In this document: positions 1-16,676 of the stretch, piece after piece
Position numbering within the stretch: the stretch's first letter is position 1
Layout: each line of letters opens with the position of its first letter
Source: Anoplopoma fimbria
Lineage: Eukaryota > Chordata > Actinopteri > Perciformes > Anoplopomatidae
NCBI RefSeq assembly: GCF_027596085.1
Contig: NC_072462.1
Coordinates: 23,267,112 to 23,331,111 of the forward strand
Direction: 5' to 3'
Length of the DNA: 64,000 bases
Translations under genes and position numbers: made by a program
Notes under the pieces: model-generated
What the model was told of the DNA's origin: nothing
Database searches by the model: none
Seen by the model: only the letters and a program-made list of their open reading frames with translations

Positions 1-3500
<3,500 letters not shown>

Positions 3501-3532
<32 letters not shown>
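3501..3532. repeat. (GT)16 microsatellite
   Basis: A pure GT run of 32 bp, in the same orientation as the arrays at 1453 and 2639. Confidence 0.97.
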
Positions 3533-3533
<1 letters not shown>

Positions 3534-3749
3534 AGTGGATAGCGGGTCCTTCACTGAACTGTGACAGCAGACTATAACATGAGCCTTCAGCTGAAGCCCC
3601 ATGCATGTGTAGTCTGCTCCTGCCCAGTGGAAACACACACATGAACACACACACACATAATCACCCACCTACAAGCTAAAGGACACACTACCTTGCGTAC
3701 CTCGCCACCATGTATCGACAGACGCAAGTGCACACATGCATACGCACAA

Positions 3750-4960
<1,211 letters not shown>

Positions 4961-5465
4961 AGAACACTATAGGGTTCTTTGGCTTTTCCTCATAGGAAAA
5001 CCCTTCTCTGTTTCTGGTAGAACCTTTTGTAAAGGTGTCACTAGGAACCCTTTCAGAAGGTTCTAAAGAACTGAACTTGCCTTACCTAGCTCATACCTTG
5101 GAACATCATTGCAAGGTTCGACCTTGCAGGGAGACCTATGAGAGGTTCTATTAAGAACCCTTCTATGGTTTCAACCATAACCCTCTTTGCTGGTTCTATC
5201 CAACCCACAACAATCGTGGTTCACTATCACTGTTTTTTGGGGTGTGGGCTTGATCACAGGCATTCCCTTTTAACACCAATACTTTCAACAATCCTCCAGT
5301 GGGGAACTTTGTCTGAAAGATTTTCTTAATGGAACTCTTAGTCCTACAAAGTACCCTTGAAAAATACTCTTTCTTCCAAAAAGGGTTCTTCAGGAGCAAA
5401 TGGTCCTTGGTAGAACATCAGCTCTTCAGGAAGAACCTATTTGGAACCCTTCTTTTAAGGTGTCC
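4961..5465. repeat. Dispersed repeat F, copy 1 (GGTTCT/AGAACC-rich)
   Basis: Dense alternation of GGTTCT and AGAACC/GAACCC words gives many short inverted pairs. The end (5384-5456) matches 7531-7605 closely in order and sequence, including the shared words GCAAATGGTCCTTGGTAGAA and CTTCAGGAAG. A shared TTTCAACAATCCT further upstream shows that a longer unit is homologous. This GAACC-rich type is familiar from teleost genomes, but I cannot give a database name. Confidence 0.8.
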
Positions 5466-6189
5466 CAGTCCCACTGAGAATCTTCCCTTCTACTTTATTC
5501 TCATAGACACTTCTGCAGTGAAAAGTTTATAAGAGACCATATCAAATAACAAGGCTTATGTAACATGATGACAGCATTCAATCAGAACAAACAAACAAAC
5601 ATGGTTGACACAACTGGCTAAATATCTATTTATACTCTAGGTGGGTACAAGCTCAAAATAAGTTAATACACTGACTAGAATGAACTCCATTATAAAGTCT
5701 GTACCCTTGTCAAAAACAACAGCATGCGTTTCTAATGGCTCTTCAGCCCTTCAACACCACATTGAAAAACAGCTGCGGAGCCCTAATGACTGTACTCCAG
5801 CAAATCCAATATTCCAGGTTTAAAGATATTAATAGCGTGCCAAAATAGAAAGCAAAACAAACACAAGGCCGGAGTAAGCTAATGGTGACTCTATGTGTCA
5901 CAGACTAATCCTCATGTCCTGCTTTCTTTTTAAACAGGTGTTTGTTTGTTTTTGTCTGTGGCAGAGAAATGCTCCTCTGTTTGCTCAGGGTGATCAGACA
6001 TTATTCCACTGAGACTCACTTCCTCCAATCTTCACTACCTTTCCTTTGCTAATAGAAAAAACACTGATGTCATGAGCCCATTAGCCATGTAATGATTTAC
6101 ACTAGAAAGACCTGTGAAGGAGGCACCACCTGCTCCAATATGCTCTTTTTGCCCCCGATCCCCCTGCCTCCACACCTCTGTCTGAAAGC
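5466..6189. other. Non-coding stretch, no gene seen
   Basis: Sits between the first F copy and a candidate regulatory block. It holds a short AAACAAACAAAC run near 5588 and no recognised family. Confidence 0.45.
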
Positions 6190-6530
6190 ATGATGAGGTC
6201 ATTATGTCATAATTACAACAATCCCATTAATGAGGTCCCGACTGTGGTAACAACACCTGTTTGACGCACCCACAGGGAGGCATTCAGCAAGAAGTCAGCA
6301 TCTCTCTCTTTTTCCTTTTTTTTTCAGCTGGGGGAGAAAATAAATAAGTGATGGAGCAACACTGTTTATGCAAATCTCATTTCACATGCGTCTTATGTCC
6401 TGCCACACTTTCTTGGCAGCGCACAGCTGAGATTTCGTGGGGCAAGTGACAGCGCCGAGGCTTAATATGACTGATTTGCTCTGTAATGATAATGCGATTG
6501 AGCTCACTGTTTGTGGCGAGCACAAAAGGG
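6190..6530. other. Candidate conserved non-coding block
   Basis: Low-repeat sequence with many homeodomain-like cores (TAATTA, ATTAATG, GTAATGATAATGCGATT) between repetitive neighbours. The call is inference from composition only; nothing in one genome can prove conservation. It is followed by a G11 run near 6528. Confidence 0.22.
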
Positions 6531-7000
6531 GGGGGGGGTGTTTGGTGTTAAAGTGCGAACGATCAGGACAAGCAGCCTTTTTCAACCTAGGCTCGTACAT
6601 TAAAGCGTGTTTTACCTCATGGGCAGAGTGCAGTCTGCTGTGTGAATGGATCACATACCATATGGCAGTCTTCAGTGAGTGAAGTCGGCTATTGTACTGC
6701 AGTGATGCATGATGGGTGAGCTGATGGATTGCTGTCAACATGTGGTGTACATTGTAAATGTTGTGTCACTCTGGCTCTCACTCTGCATTGTTTGCTTCAC
6801 CCTCCCCGTAGCATTTCAACATCTGGTGAGTGTGGAGAATTTAAAGAATTTAAAATGTCATAATCAAGCACATGATTCACATATCTTCTTTTTGAGTCAA
6901 CCATCACAGCTTCCCATTTATCTCATAATTACTCTGGGATTTAACAATTTTGTCCTTGATTAAATTTAGTTTTCCCAAACAACTAATTTAGTATTTACTA
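6531..7000. other. Non-coding stretch, no gene seen
   Basis: Overlapping short frames on both strands with no recognisable domain. No repeat family identified. Confidence 0.4.
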
Positions 7001-7605
7001 TAAGGACATTTAGTTCCTGGTGGGACATTTTGTAAAGTTTGCACCTGGAAACCTTTCTGGGTGTTCTATAGAGAACCAAACTCAAAGGGTTATAAATTGA
7101 ACCATCTGTGCAGGCTCAACCTATTAACCTATATGTTCGATTGAGAACCCATTTATGGTGTAATGGTTCCACCCTGAACCCTCTCTGGAGGCTCTATTCT
7201 GAACCTTTCCACCCTAAAAAGGTGCTGAAAAGTGACCACTTAGGAGGTTCTGCCTAGAACCTTTGTGTAGTCCAATAATTTCAAGAACCCACCCAGGGGT
7301 TTCTACTGAGAACCTTTTCTGCATTTGAAGGGCTTCATCTACAACCCAACCAGGGGTTCCTACAGAGAACCTTTCATATTCCAAGGGCCTGGGCTGATGT
7401 GGTGCAGGGGGTGTGTGCAAATTTTAAGCCTCGTCTTTGAACATCCATCCTTTCAACAATCCTTGAAGAACTCTCTCCTTTAGTAGAATTCTTTGGATAA
7501 AAAAGGTTTTTAATGGAACCCTTCAGAAAAGGTTCTTCAGAAGCAAATGGTCCTTGGTAGAACTTTAGCCCTTCAGGAAGTACCTGTTTGGTACCCTTAT
7601 TTTCT
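7001..7605. repeat. Dispersed repeat F, copy 2, with internal tandem duplication
   Basis: Second copy of the GGTTCT/AGAACC-rich family, same orientation as copy 1 about 2 kb upstream. It carries an internal tandem duplication of about 56 bp: ACCCACCCAGGGG near 7287 and ACCCAACCAGGGG near 7343, each followed by a CTAC..GAGAACCTTT block. A minus-strand open frame with a repeated Arg-Phe-Ser-Val-x-Thr-Pro-Gly-Trp-Val pattern is a translation of this duplication, not a gene. Confidence 0.8.
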
Positions 7606-8330
7606 TCAATTTGAAATATAATTATATTTTTTAAATTATAAATTAAATTATAGAATAGAAATATCTGATCACGATCACATTAACCCATTTAATCAGTTAT
7701 ATCAGCCAATAACAATAATAGTACTTTTTTGTTGCTACATTTGCCTTAAGTTTGACAACTTTCTCTGCATCACTGATTCCAGATCAAAGATATGTTTCTC
7801 TTGTCTCACCTTTGCAAGTCATGAAGGTGTAGTCTGACATGTCTCTCAGCTTGCTCCAAGGTTGCTTTTTTTTGTCGAAGCATTTGATTCATTGCTTGAA
7901 AAGAGAATTTCAACAAACATAACAAAGGTTTCAAAGATACATTCCCCACTCTGGTTTTGAAAAATCACCTTATCTGACTGACCATCTGGAAAGGCATTAC
8001 TGTCTGATCCTGGCATCTGAATCTGACCAAGCATTCTCTGGTCCTGTTACAGATCTGTTCCAAGGAAACTTTTTGATCAGCACCCAAAAAGTATTGAGGT
8101 TAATACCCAGCCCTTTCTAATAACACTGTTCCTTCTGCCAATGAATTGTTATTTAAGCCGGATTCGATACGTTGGTTTTTTATACATAACAAAACATTTA
8201 ACCAAACAACAAAACAAATACTACAGCCTTAGACACAGGTCAAAATACAAAGTGTAAAAAAAACAACCCATATTAAATAACATGAGCCATGTTAGGTATG
8301 GCTTTTGGATTTATGATTTATAAGTTGAGC
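7606..8330. other. AT-rich non-coding stretch
   Basis: AT-rich, with frequent stops and short A/T runs. No gene or recognised repeat. Confidence 0.45.
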
Positions 8331-9240
8331 CACACTGTTGATTCTATCTAATCATCAAAGTCTTTCTAATTCCATGTCAGTGAATTTGCTAGGATACAGA
8401 AGTGCATTAAATAAATATAATAAAAACACCCCTGTATCGCGTCTCGCTGACGGTCGAGGCAGAACCGCAACATCAAAGCGTGATCACCCATCACACGTCC
8501 GCCTGTTGGACGGCAAACCTCCTCTCTGACAGTGCGGCTGTCATTTACATAGCGCCGTGGAGAGACAGAATCAAAAGACAGAGGCATCAAAAAGCTGCCA
8601 CAATTTCTTTTTTTTTTCATTTCATTTCTGCCTTTCCAACCTCTCCATCCCCCCCTCAACTCCTGATCATTAACCAAGCGGATTAGAATGTCACTGCTGG
8701 GTATCCCATTCTCCTTCAGAGGGGGCTCCGAACAATTATTTTACTCTGTCTCTCTCTTCTTCTGGGGAATCTGCCATTTCATCAGAGCGTGCAGGAGTCA
8801 GCAGCCGGCTAGCTTCATTGTCCTGATGGGGTCAGGGGCGGGTCAACTCTCATGACTCCCAAGAAAGGAGAGGCCCTGGCCTGGCTGTGCCCTGCGGTCC
8901 GCAAGCCCCTCATCCCATTCTGCCCCCTCAAGACCAGAGACGCTCTGGAGGTCAGCAGCCTATTTGCGAGGACACTTGGCTCTCCACGGGGGGTGAGATA
9001 TCCTTTACAAGAGCCCCCCTGTCATCTAGACGGTGACTAATGAAGCCAGCCTGATGACAAGTACTGATGAGCAGCCCCAGGCCGGGTTTGGGCTCCATTG
9101 CTCTGCTGCTAATGACACCAACTGTGGCAACGACTCCTGCCTTGGTATGTTACTAACGCGGGTCTCATCACTCGCAGGTTCTCAGGCCACAAACACGTCA
9201 GCTTTTGTTTATTAATAAAGCTCATGTTCACGCAGTCACA
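8331..9240. other. Low-repeat block, candidate regulatory region
   Basis: Balanced to GC-rich sequence, free of long simple repeats, with several CpGs around 8440-8570 and 8840-9020. Open frames of 60-103 codons occur on both strands and overlap, with no domain recognised. A conserved non-coding element or non-coding RNA exon is possible, but this is inference from composition. Confidence 0.2.
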
Positions 9241-9954
9241 AGCAGCAGCAAGTAGCCGCCGGCTCTTTAGAAACACAGGGTTCCCATGGCCTGATGCCTC
9301 ATTGGCATCCACACAAAGGAGGGTGATGAATGAAAATAAAACATTAACATGGACAGTTGGTCCCGATGGTGAGAGCGGCACAGATTAGAAGATGACTGTT
9401 GTTTTTTGTGAGGCAAATTTTATCCACATGACAAAAAGTTCTTCACAGGGAAAAGTGACAAGACATTGATGAAAAACAGCAAGCTGTCGCGCCAATGTCG
9501 CATTACTTACTGTTTGTTTTGTGCAGCCCAGGCATGCAGGACACAAAAAGTTAAAGATTACCTGTGGCATCAGCGTTGCAAAGGCGGACGCAGAGCGGTG
9601 CTCTCTTCCACCTCTGGCACCACGTCAACTGGGGCAGAAACATCCATTATTCACAAGCTCCATGCATGAATTATGTAACGTGATAGGTCATCCCCAACTC
9701 TTTAGATGCAGGAGTTTTAATAGAAAGCAAACAAGGGCTGCCAGAGGACAAAGTCGTCCACAGTGATGCTCTTCCGCCAGCCCCCCCCTCCAAAAAAACC
9801 CAAACAGATACAGTATGCAGAGTGACTTTCTTGCTCCTCTTTCCCTTCAATCTTGTTTTATTTTTCTATGACATATTTTCCACCTTTCATTGCATTTTAG
9901 CAGAACAAAATGCTTTAGAAAAGTGATCATATCATGAATTACTTTTTTAAAGGA
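9241..9954. other. Non-coding stretch, no gene seen
   Basis: No recognisable protein or shared repeat. A C-run followed by A-runs lies near 9780-9800. Confidence 0.4.
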
Positions 9955-10325
9955 GCAGGCGGCTCGCAGCTAACAGTGCTACCAGGGCTAACAGCGCAAA
10001 CAAGGATAACAGTGCTGACAGAGCTAACAGTGTTTACCTGAGGGGGAGCCAGAGGGTAGGTGGCACACTTCCGCTTCGACCCGCCATATGAGCGGAGGCA
10101 GCGCGAAGTGTCGTCCGAGAGCAAACCAGTGGTGCACGCTCACATGCACCAACATGCACCAAAAGGCCCACGCTGCAGGCCTGGTTATACAAACAAAGCA
10201 CAAGGATGCTCGTATTACAACACACACACACACCGAGGGAGAGTGTCCTCACTTTCTGCTCAAGTAGACATTACTCCACTATATCTTTACAAAGCAAATA
10301 GTTGTTTCCTGCTATATTCAGACTA
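9955..10325. repeat. Dispersed repeat B, uninterrupted copy
   Basis: Starts with a series of GCTAACAGTG-like units (about 9967-10032), continues with GAGGGGGAGCCAGAGGGT and CCGCCATATGAGCGGAGGC, and ends with CAAGTAGACATTACTCCAC and TATCTTTACAAAGCAAATAG. The same landmarks occur in the same order at 56,400-57,255. A short AC run (10,209-10,222) sits inside. The family is familiar from percomorph genomes; I cannot name it. Confidence 0.7.
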
Positions 10326-11690
10326 GTCTCATCCAACATTTGTAGCAATACTTTCGAAAAATAATGCACCGTATTTTGTAGATAAAGTAACCTGATGAAG
10401 GTCTGTGTACTGAAACGTTGTAACTAAATATATCTATATGCAAGTGAAGAAGACCATGTGCAGGTTTTTTTTGTTCTATATTGTCTAACATAGGTATTCT
10501 CCTACGCACCTGTCGTCCTACTGGTGTGCACAAGTTTTGCTCTTTTTATGTAGATATCCCCCCCAAAATTCTGCCTGTTATTCCAGTAATCTTGAACAAA
10601 GACGTATTGATTAAGATCCTCTAAAATCACACAGTGGGTGGATGAGAGTTTGAGGTGGATTGGTCTAACAAACCGCTATCTTTCAGCCAGGAGACTGCAG
10701 TTTTAATGCACGAAAATGAAGAGCAACTTTTCATAGGATATCATATGAACTGATGTATGAGGAAATGTTGCTATATTAATGCTCGGAATATCAAAAATAG
10801 CTTTAGAAATTGATACAGTTACATAAAAACGTACTCAAGTGTATCTTACCTGCGTATCAGGGACCTATTTCACATTTCAGTCTAGTTTTTCTTCGAGAGT
10901 GAAAGAAAAAGAAATTAAAATTGCCGACACAGCTCTTTTACAGACTTACACAACCTTATGTAACACAAATGAGGAAGACAGACAGTTAGTCTGTGCACTC
11001 GTTGGCATATTTCGACTAATGACTTATATATAAAATGCAATTTTCTGATTATAAAAGCACCAAAATGTTTCAAATGTAATCCAACTTCTTTGGTAACTGG
11101 TTGCACCCTTGCAGGTAGATCAGGGTGATGTTTTTGAATTTATTGAGCTTGTCACTAGACCATTCATTTTAATGTGCATGAGGTGTATAAAGATCTTCAG
11201 CAGTCATGTTGGGACAAAAGAAGAAAAAGAAGAATGTCCATTACACACAACTGCGTTCTGACCTCAACATGATTTCAACTCAAACGCTGAACGGTTATCT
11301 GCAGATTCACCCCGTTACAAGCTGATATAAATGACAAATGGTCTGTCAGAGGCTCTCAGAGAACAAGCCATAAGTGAAGCATCTGCACAGACATCGCTGT
11401 AAATATTTCAACAGTTATGGAATAACCGGTCCATCTGTATATAAGTATCCCTCCATGGTTTTCTTTCCCCTTACTGTGTTCTCCTAATGTGATTTATCAG
11501 GTTCGGGATTTCCATCTTTAGTGCTTTTTTTTCTCCCTCTTTGTATCTTGGGGGTTTTATTCTTTAATGTGCCTATTTCTAAATATATCTAGTTTCCTAA
11601 AGAGAGGAAGGAAAAAAAAATAAAGCACACTCTTTTCTCTCTCCCTTCCCTACCCCCCATTCCTCCCAACCTGAAGCGCTTATAGCTCCA
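10326..11690. other. Non-coding stretch with possible repeat fragments
   Basis: Contains CTGATGAAGGTCTGTGTACT followed by GAAACGTTG near 10,392-10,420, a word found in several vertebrate interspersed repeats. CTTTCAGCCAGGAGACTGCAG near 10,680 resembles CTTTCAACCAGGAGACAGCTG near 51,480, so a second old repeat may lie here. The rest is AT-rich with no gene. Confidence 0.4.
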
Positions 11691-11995
11691 CACCAAGGAT
11701 GAGAGAGAATATTTAATTTTAAGAGATGAAAAAAAAAAAAAAAAACGTGTCGGGGAGGCCACGGCTTGCTGCTGTTTCTCCCTTGCTCGCCTGCTGTGCT
11801 CACATGGGAGGGAGCCGGACTTATTCTTTTATTTTGTTTTGGTTTGTCTGGAAACAATGAAATTAGCCAGAGACTGCAGAGATATTCCAAGGCACCATGG
11901 AGTTCTTTGTAGTCTTTCTTATTTTGCTGTACCAACAGCTGTATTTGCTTGCATAATTTATTCCCACTTTTCTCGTTAGGCTCATTGCACACTGT
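11691..11995. other. Candidate conserved non-coding block with A-run
   Basis: Low-repeat sequence apart from an A-run near 11,728-11,744. The part around 11,850-11,980 has balanced composition and words such as GAAATTAGCCAGAGACTGC. A minus-strand open frame of 131 codons covers it but has no recognisable domain and contains a phenylalanine run from the A-tract. Regulatory status is inference only. Confidence 0.22.
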
Positions 11996-13429
11996 TAGTT
12001 AGAGGCTAATGCACATGTAGCCTGTATGTATTACAAAATGTATGTATAGTATTTAATAAATTGATTATTTACAGCACTCTTTACATGCAGTTTCCACGTT
12101 ATAGTTTGGAATAAGTCATTTTATATTAATTTACTGGAATTGGATGATGACTCAAACCTTTAGTAGCCTGTGGCTGCCTCTACATGCTCCATCCAACACA
12201 GTATGTGCATCGCCTACACCACTCACCTATAAAATGATCTGGTATTTTTCATCAGATTTAAACCCGCCTTTTACTGCTTTTACCTATTTTCTGGCCTCTC
12301 AACCCTTAAATATATTTTATTCCCATTTTAAAAAGACTCTTGGAAAACAAACCTTAATGCGCAGAAACATTAAAGCTGCATTTTCTTTTACAACGCACCC
12401 CTTTTTGTTCTTATATCTTGGAAAAAGTGAAAAAAACAGGTTAAGCCGCAATACTGAGGAATAGTAGCGTATGCACATGGACTCCTGGATGAAAACTAAT
12501 CATGTTTTCCACAGCGGGACGGAGAGCAGGACCACATGACAGAATTCTTTTACTTATTTTCATTCTTCTGCTCTTGTCTTTCCAAACACTGCGCTTCAGA
12601 GAACGGATCCTATGGGTTGTTCGCATGCAACAACCAACAGACCGTGTTTGTGTGAAAAAAAGCAGCAGTGCAGAAAGATTTTATTTTCCCCTGCAAAATG
12701 ACAACACCGAAATCACACGTCGAACATATGGAAAATTCCTCCGAAGTGTGACAGAAGACATATAAATACGGTAAGCCCGAGCCAGTGAATGGGGCACAGT
12801 GTGTTCAGAGGCGGAGGCCCTCGTGAGGCAGAGCAGTATCTCAGTCTTGTAAAATAAAAAAAACTGTTCGTCCAGGAGCCTTTAAAGCCTCTTGTCACAC
12901 ATACGGTACAGTATACATAAGGGAAGGGGGCCCGAGGAAGGGAGCCTTTTTTTGTGTGCACCCCCACCCCCCCATGGATCTCATGAAAGAAAGGTAATTT
13001 TTCAAGGACAGAGAAAGGGAAATGTCACAGGAGAGGAGCAGGGATCCATTCTGGGGGTTGTTTTTCAAGAAAAGGCAAAGCTAGGACATATTTTGACAAA
13101 ATAAAAAAAAATATATATATATTGAGAAGATCTTAAAGTAGACGAGTTAGGACTGGTCAATCATCTGCAACAGTTTAAATCATTTGTCAAGCAAATAATG
13201 TCAAACATGTGCTTGCTGCAGCTACTCATATGTGAGAATTTGTTTCTTTTCTTTGTTTTAAATTCATTGCAGATGAAATATATTTTAGTTTTGGACCGTC
13301 GGTTTGGCAAAACAAGCCATTTTAAATACATCAACTACAACAACAAACAACCAATTGACTCGATTATGGATAATCATTAGTAGCAGTCCCACATGAGGCA
13401 TGAAATTCACCCTGTAACTGATACCAGAG
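11996..13429. other. Non-coding stretch, no gene seen
   Basis: Frames are short, and the longest (about 106 codons at 12,144) reads through AT-rich sequence with no domain. A short TA run lies near 13,113-13,123. No shared repeat family. Confidence 0.45.
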
Positions 13430-13920
13430 GGGCAGGTAATTAGAGCCTAGGCGCCATCCATCATATCCATCCTCCACCTCTATTATCTAATTAATGAGTG
13501 GACGGTTATACAGAGGGGAGGAGTTCATGTGGTGTTTGAAAGAAAGAGGTGACCCATAGCATAAACTCTGTCCTTATCACAAGTCCTGCTTCCCGGCACA
13601 GCGGGGAAACGTGACAACAAGACGTGTCGTTGAGCTTCATGCATAAATTTCGTCCAAAGATGGATGGCTCAGTCCCATCCGCGCCCCAAGTGCTCCAGGT
13701 CCATTTTTCTTTCTGATGAACGAGGAGAGAGACAGCAGCCTGTCGTCGGCCGCGTCGCCGCCACCCAGCAACAGTAAATCTCCCGCTCAAAGTCACCCCT
13801 TGCTTCGATGACAGCAAGGAGGGGCGTGTGTTTGAACATGCTGGAGGAGATATGGAAGTGGGTGTGCTGGGGTCTTGATAGGTGCTCCCCCCTGAAGACA
13901 TTCACAGGGGAATACCGGCA
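13430..13920. other. Low-repeat block, candidate regulatory region
   Basis: Begins with AATTAGAGCCTAGGCGCCAT and ATTATCTAATTAATGAGTGG, continues into a CpG-containing part near 13,730-13,790, and is free of simple repeats. A minus-strand frame of 131 codons crosses it without recognisable domain content. Could be a conserved non-coding element; untested. Confidence 0.22.
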
Positions 13921-14899
13921 CTTTGGAGTATCTCATGCTGAGGTCTTCTCTGCTTTTTTGAGCGAATAATTGAGTTGGTTGGTGCAGCTCCTAATTGTGA
14001 CAGTTGAAGCAGAGACTTTGGCAGTTAAATTTGGTCCAAAATTACCCCAGTAGACATACAAGTTCTTCACGGAAGAACCGGACGCTCAGGGCTGTAAAAT
14101 AAGATTTATGGACGTGTTTATTTCTTTGTTCCCTGTTAGGATAGTCCTTAGGACTTTAAATCCAATCACTGTATTTCTACAGTGTTTCTGCTGCAATCTA
14201 CATTAACGGTTTCTAACTGCATTTGTCAGTGTACACAACTGAAAAGTTTCCATAAGAAAATGTCTTCATATTCATATTGATACAGACAACTGAAAATTAC
14301 AGACATATGCTCTAATTAACAATGTCTCTTTAATATTTTACATTTTACATTTACAGATGCTTAAGCCATAAAGCATAGAGCACAAACTAGGATGAGACAA
14401 GTGGCAGCATTATGGAGCAGAACATTTATTTAAAAAAAGATTTATAATGCCAAACGTCATTTATGATCATATTCTTCCACTTAGCAAGTCCAAATTAAAG
14501 ATGATCAAATTAGAAGCAGTGAATCAAACATTCTTCCCTTTTATATTTCATCAGCTAAAAGGTCACCAGTGACTGTTTTTCCTATCATTAAATTGCTGGA
14601 AACAGGTTAGTGAGGCTCTTCAGCGCTTATAAATCCCTTGAGGAGGAGGTACAATGACTTTCTTACAATGGGCTAGGAAAAACAGTAGCACCAAATAGCC
14701 CATGCGTTAGGCTACACCTGAAAGTGTATTCGGACTGTATGCATTGTATCCTCAAACAACGGTTGGTAGGATATCTAGAGAAAAAGTGACTCCTCATTTT
14801 TCATGCGTTTTCCGAAGAAAGCCAACAAGACGTGTCAATTTTCTCTCTTTGAATGCATACCTTTCAAAATAAACTTCTGTCCTCACAGGAAACGACTTG
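13921..14899. other. AT-rich non-coding stretch
   Basis: No coding frame of interest and no long simple repeat. ACATTTTACATTTACAGATGC near 14,340 resembles the common fish word ACATTTAGC..ATGC but is too short to assign. Confidence 0.4.
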
Positions 14900-15180
14900 G
14901 TTGGATTTTGACCACAAAACTACTAAATTATGTTTATTAAAAGGTCATGAAATACTTAGTTAGGTTCAAGAAAAAAATGTGAAATACTTAGTTTGGTTTA
15001 GGAGAAGATCTTGAAATATTTGGTTAGGTTTTGGCAACAAAACTACTTGGTTAGCGTCGACGTCTTAACGAAGTTAAGTTCAGGCAACGAAGCTACTTAG
15101 TTAGGTTTAGGGTTAAAATAACTACTAAGAGTGGCAGTTAGGTGGTAAACAAACCAACATTATACTTCCTAGTTCAAGAC
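14900..15180. repeat. Degenerate tandem repeat G (TTAGGTTTAGG-like)
   Basis: Recurrent units of the type ACTTGGTTAGGTTTTGGCAA and CAAAACTACT, seen at about 14,957, 14,990, 15,020, 15,050 and 15,095. The same text occurs in reverse complement at 28,109-28,620 and in fragments near 25,680, 35,900 and 51,860. I recall this sequence type as common in percomorph fish. Confidence 0.65.
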
Positions 15181-16002
15181 CACGTGGATTACATACAAAA
15201 CGATTTCTTGGGCTATATCTTCAAATCACTGCACATTCATTTGTGTAGGTATAGCTACAAAAAACGCTTGCATCTATACAGTCTGCACTGTGGCTGTTGG
15301 TGGAAAAACAGAAACCACTAACAGCTAAAGCATTCCATTCAAAAAAAAAAAAAAAAAAAAGTGTTGCAGTCCGGTTGTTGCTGGAGAATAGTGCACCAGT
15401 TGCTGTAGGACATATTTTCTAATCTGAGAAGCTTCATGAGCACTGCACTAATCACTAATTATCAACTACAAAATGATCCTCTTTCAATATCCAGAGTCTC
15501 TGTGATGTGAATGATGGAGAAGCAGGAGGAAACCCCCAGCCTGACCCAGATCCATGGCAGGGTCCCCCTCACACAGGTCTCTCTGAAGGCTTTCTCTCCC
15601 TCTCTCTTTGTGCTTGCCTGTTCAATCACCGAGTTGTGCCTTTGCCTCCCGACTCCCCTTTGATAGCGGTTTATTCTGTGCGGCTTTGACGGGGGAAAAC
15701 AGCTGTGTATGAAGGAGGCAGGACATTAAAAGGCTGGAAATGTTTAATGTGCTGTATTTCTTTCACCGAGGCTCGCTCTGTGTACCTCTGACTGTGACCA
15801 AGGGGGCGCCTCAGATGCCAGCGTGGATGTTTTTGTTGTGGAAATCGCAGTGTGAGAAGGTGGGATGGCGGGGTTACCGCGATGGGGCTGTGTTTGTGTT
15901 TGTCATTGTTCCTTTGTGTTTCTGTCGCTTTTGGGTTTGTTTCTGTTCATTTCCCCAACCCAGATCCCGCAGAAGAGTCTCCTCCTCACCCGGCACTTTC
16001 AC
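15181..16002. other. Non-coding stretch with A19 run
   Basis: An uninterrupted A-run lies at about 15,342-15,360. A 201-codon open frame starting at 15,740 extends into the TCT array, and most of its apparent length is a poly-leucine run from that array, so I do not call a gene. Confidence 0.45.
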
Positions 16003-16081
16003 TCTTCTTCTTCTTCTTCTTCTTCTTCTTCTTCTTCTTCTTCTTCTTCTTCTTCTTCTTCTTCTTCTTCTTCTTCTTCTT
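16003..16081. repeat. (TCT)26 microsatellite, pyrimidine tract
   Basis: Uninterrupted TCT trinucleotides, followed by more pyrimidine-rich sequence (CCCCACTCCCTTCCTC). All three plus-strand frames stay open across it as poly-Leu, poly-Phe or poly-Ser. A pure polypyrimidine mirror-type repeat can form triplex H-DNA. Confidence 0.97.
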
Positions 16082-16568
16082 CCCCACTCCCTTCCTCTTT
16101 GCTTTGCTTTTTCAGGAAATAACCTCCTATTGCCTTTTTCCAGTCCCAGAGGGCTGAGAGATAAAATCCCTCCTCGGTCTAGGGGGTTCTGTGAAGATAG
16201 CGGAACAGTCTTCTCTCGCAGTTACAGCTCCAGGCTTTGCGAGGAAGCCTCTGCCCATCCTCCCTTTCCCCCCCCCTTTCCCTCCCTCCCTTCATCTTTT
16301 AAACGTTGTCTTTGCCAGATCGGAGCAGTTCTCAACAAGTTGTGATTAAGTTTGTAAAGAGGCTGTGGCTCTGAAGGAGGTGGAAAGAGGTGCCAAAATC
16401 CCCCCCACTTGTTATTCTTGCCATCCAGGCTCCTGCCACAACTGTGTACTGGCTATTATTTCAACCAATTTGACTGAAGTGTTTTCCAACAGTTACCACA
16501 AAGGAAATAAGATTTATGCCTTGGTAAACAAACCAAAATTCATCATTTTCATTTTCAACCATGCGACA
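16082..16568. other. Pyrimidine-rich non-coding stretch
   Basis: A C- and T-rich segment lies near 16,255-16,300. No gene and no recognised dispersed repeat. Confidence 0.4.
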
Positions 16569-16676
16569 TGGCTCTAGGGACAGCAATATGGGTGTGTTGG
16601 GTGTCATTTCAGTCAAGACTGAAATATCTCAGCAACAACTGGATGGAATGCCATGAGCATTCATACAGACATTTAT
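16569..16676 (+). repeat. Dispersed repeat E, short fragment
   Basis: GGCTCTAGGGACAGCAATAT, then AGACTGAAATATCTCAGCAA, CTGGATGGAATGCCATGA and CATACAGACATTTATC. Related text occurs at 38,164-38,490. It is the start of a repeat I recognise as widespread in percomorph fish. Only about 110 bp are kept here. Confidence 0.6.

Noticed and set aside
9140..9182. GTATGT donor and TCGCAG acceptor close together
   Set aside because: The implied intron is only about 30 bp, too short for a vertebrate intron, and no coding frame is joined.
15342..15360. A19 run as a possible retroposon tail
   Set aside because: No recognisable body or target duplication was found next to it; the same applies to the A-runs at 11,728 and 27,023 and the T-run at 41,291.
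15740..16345. 201-codon open frame with a poly-leucine centre
   Set aside because: Its length comes from the TCT array, which keeps all three frames open; the flanking parts have no recognisable domain.
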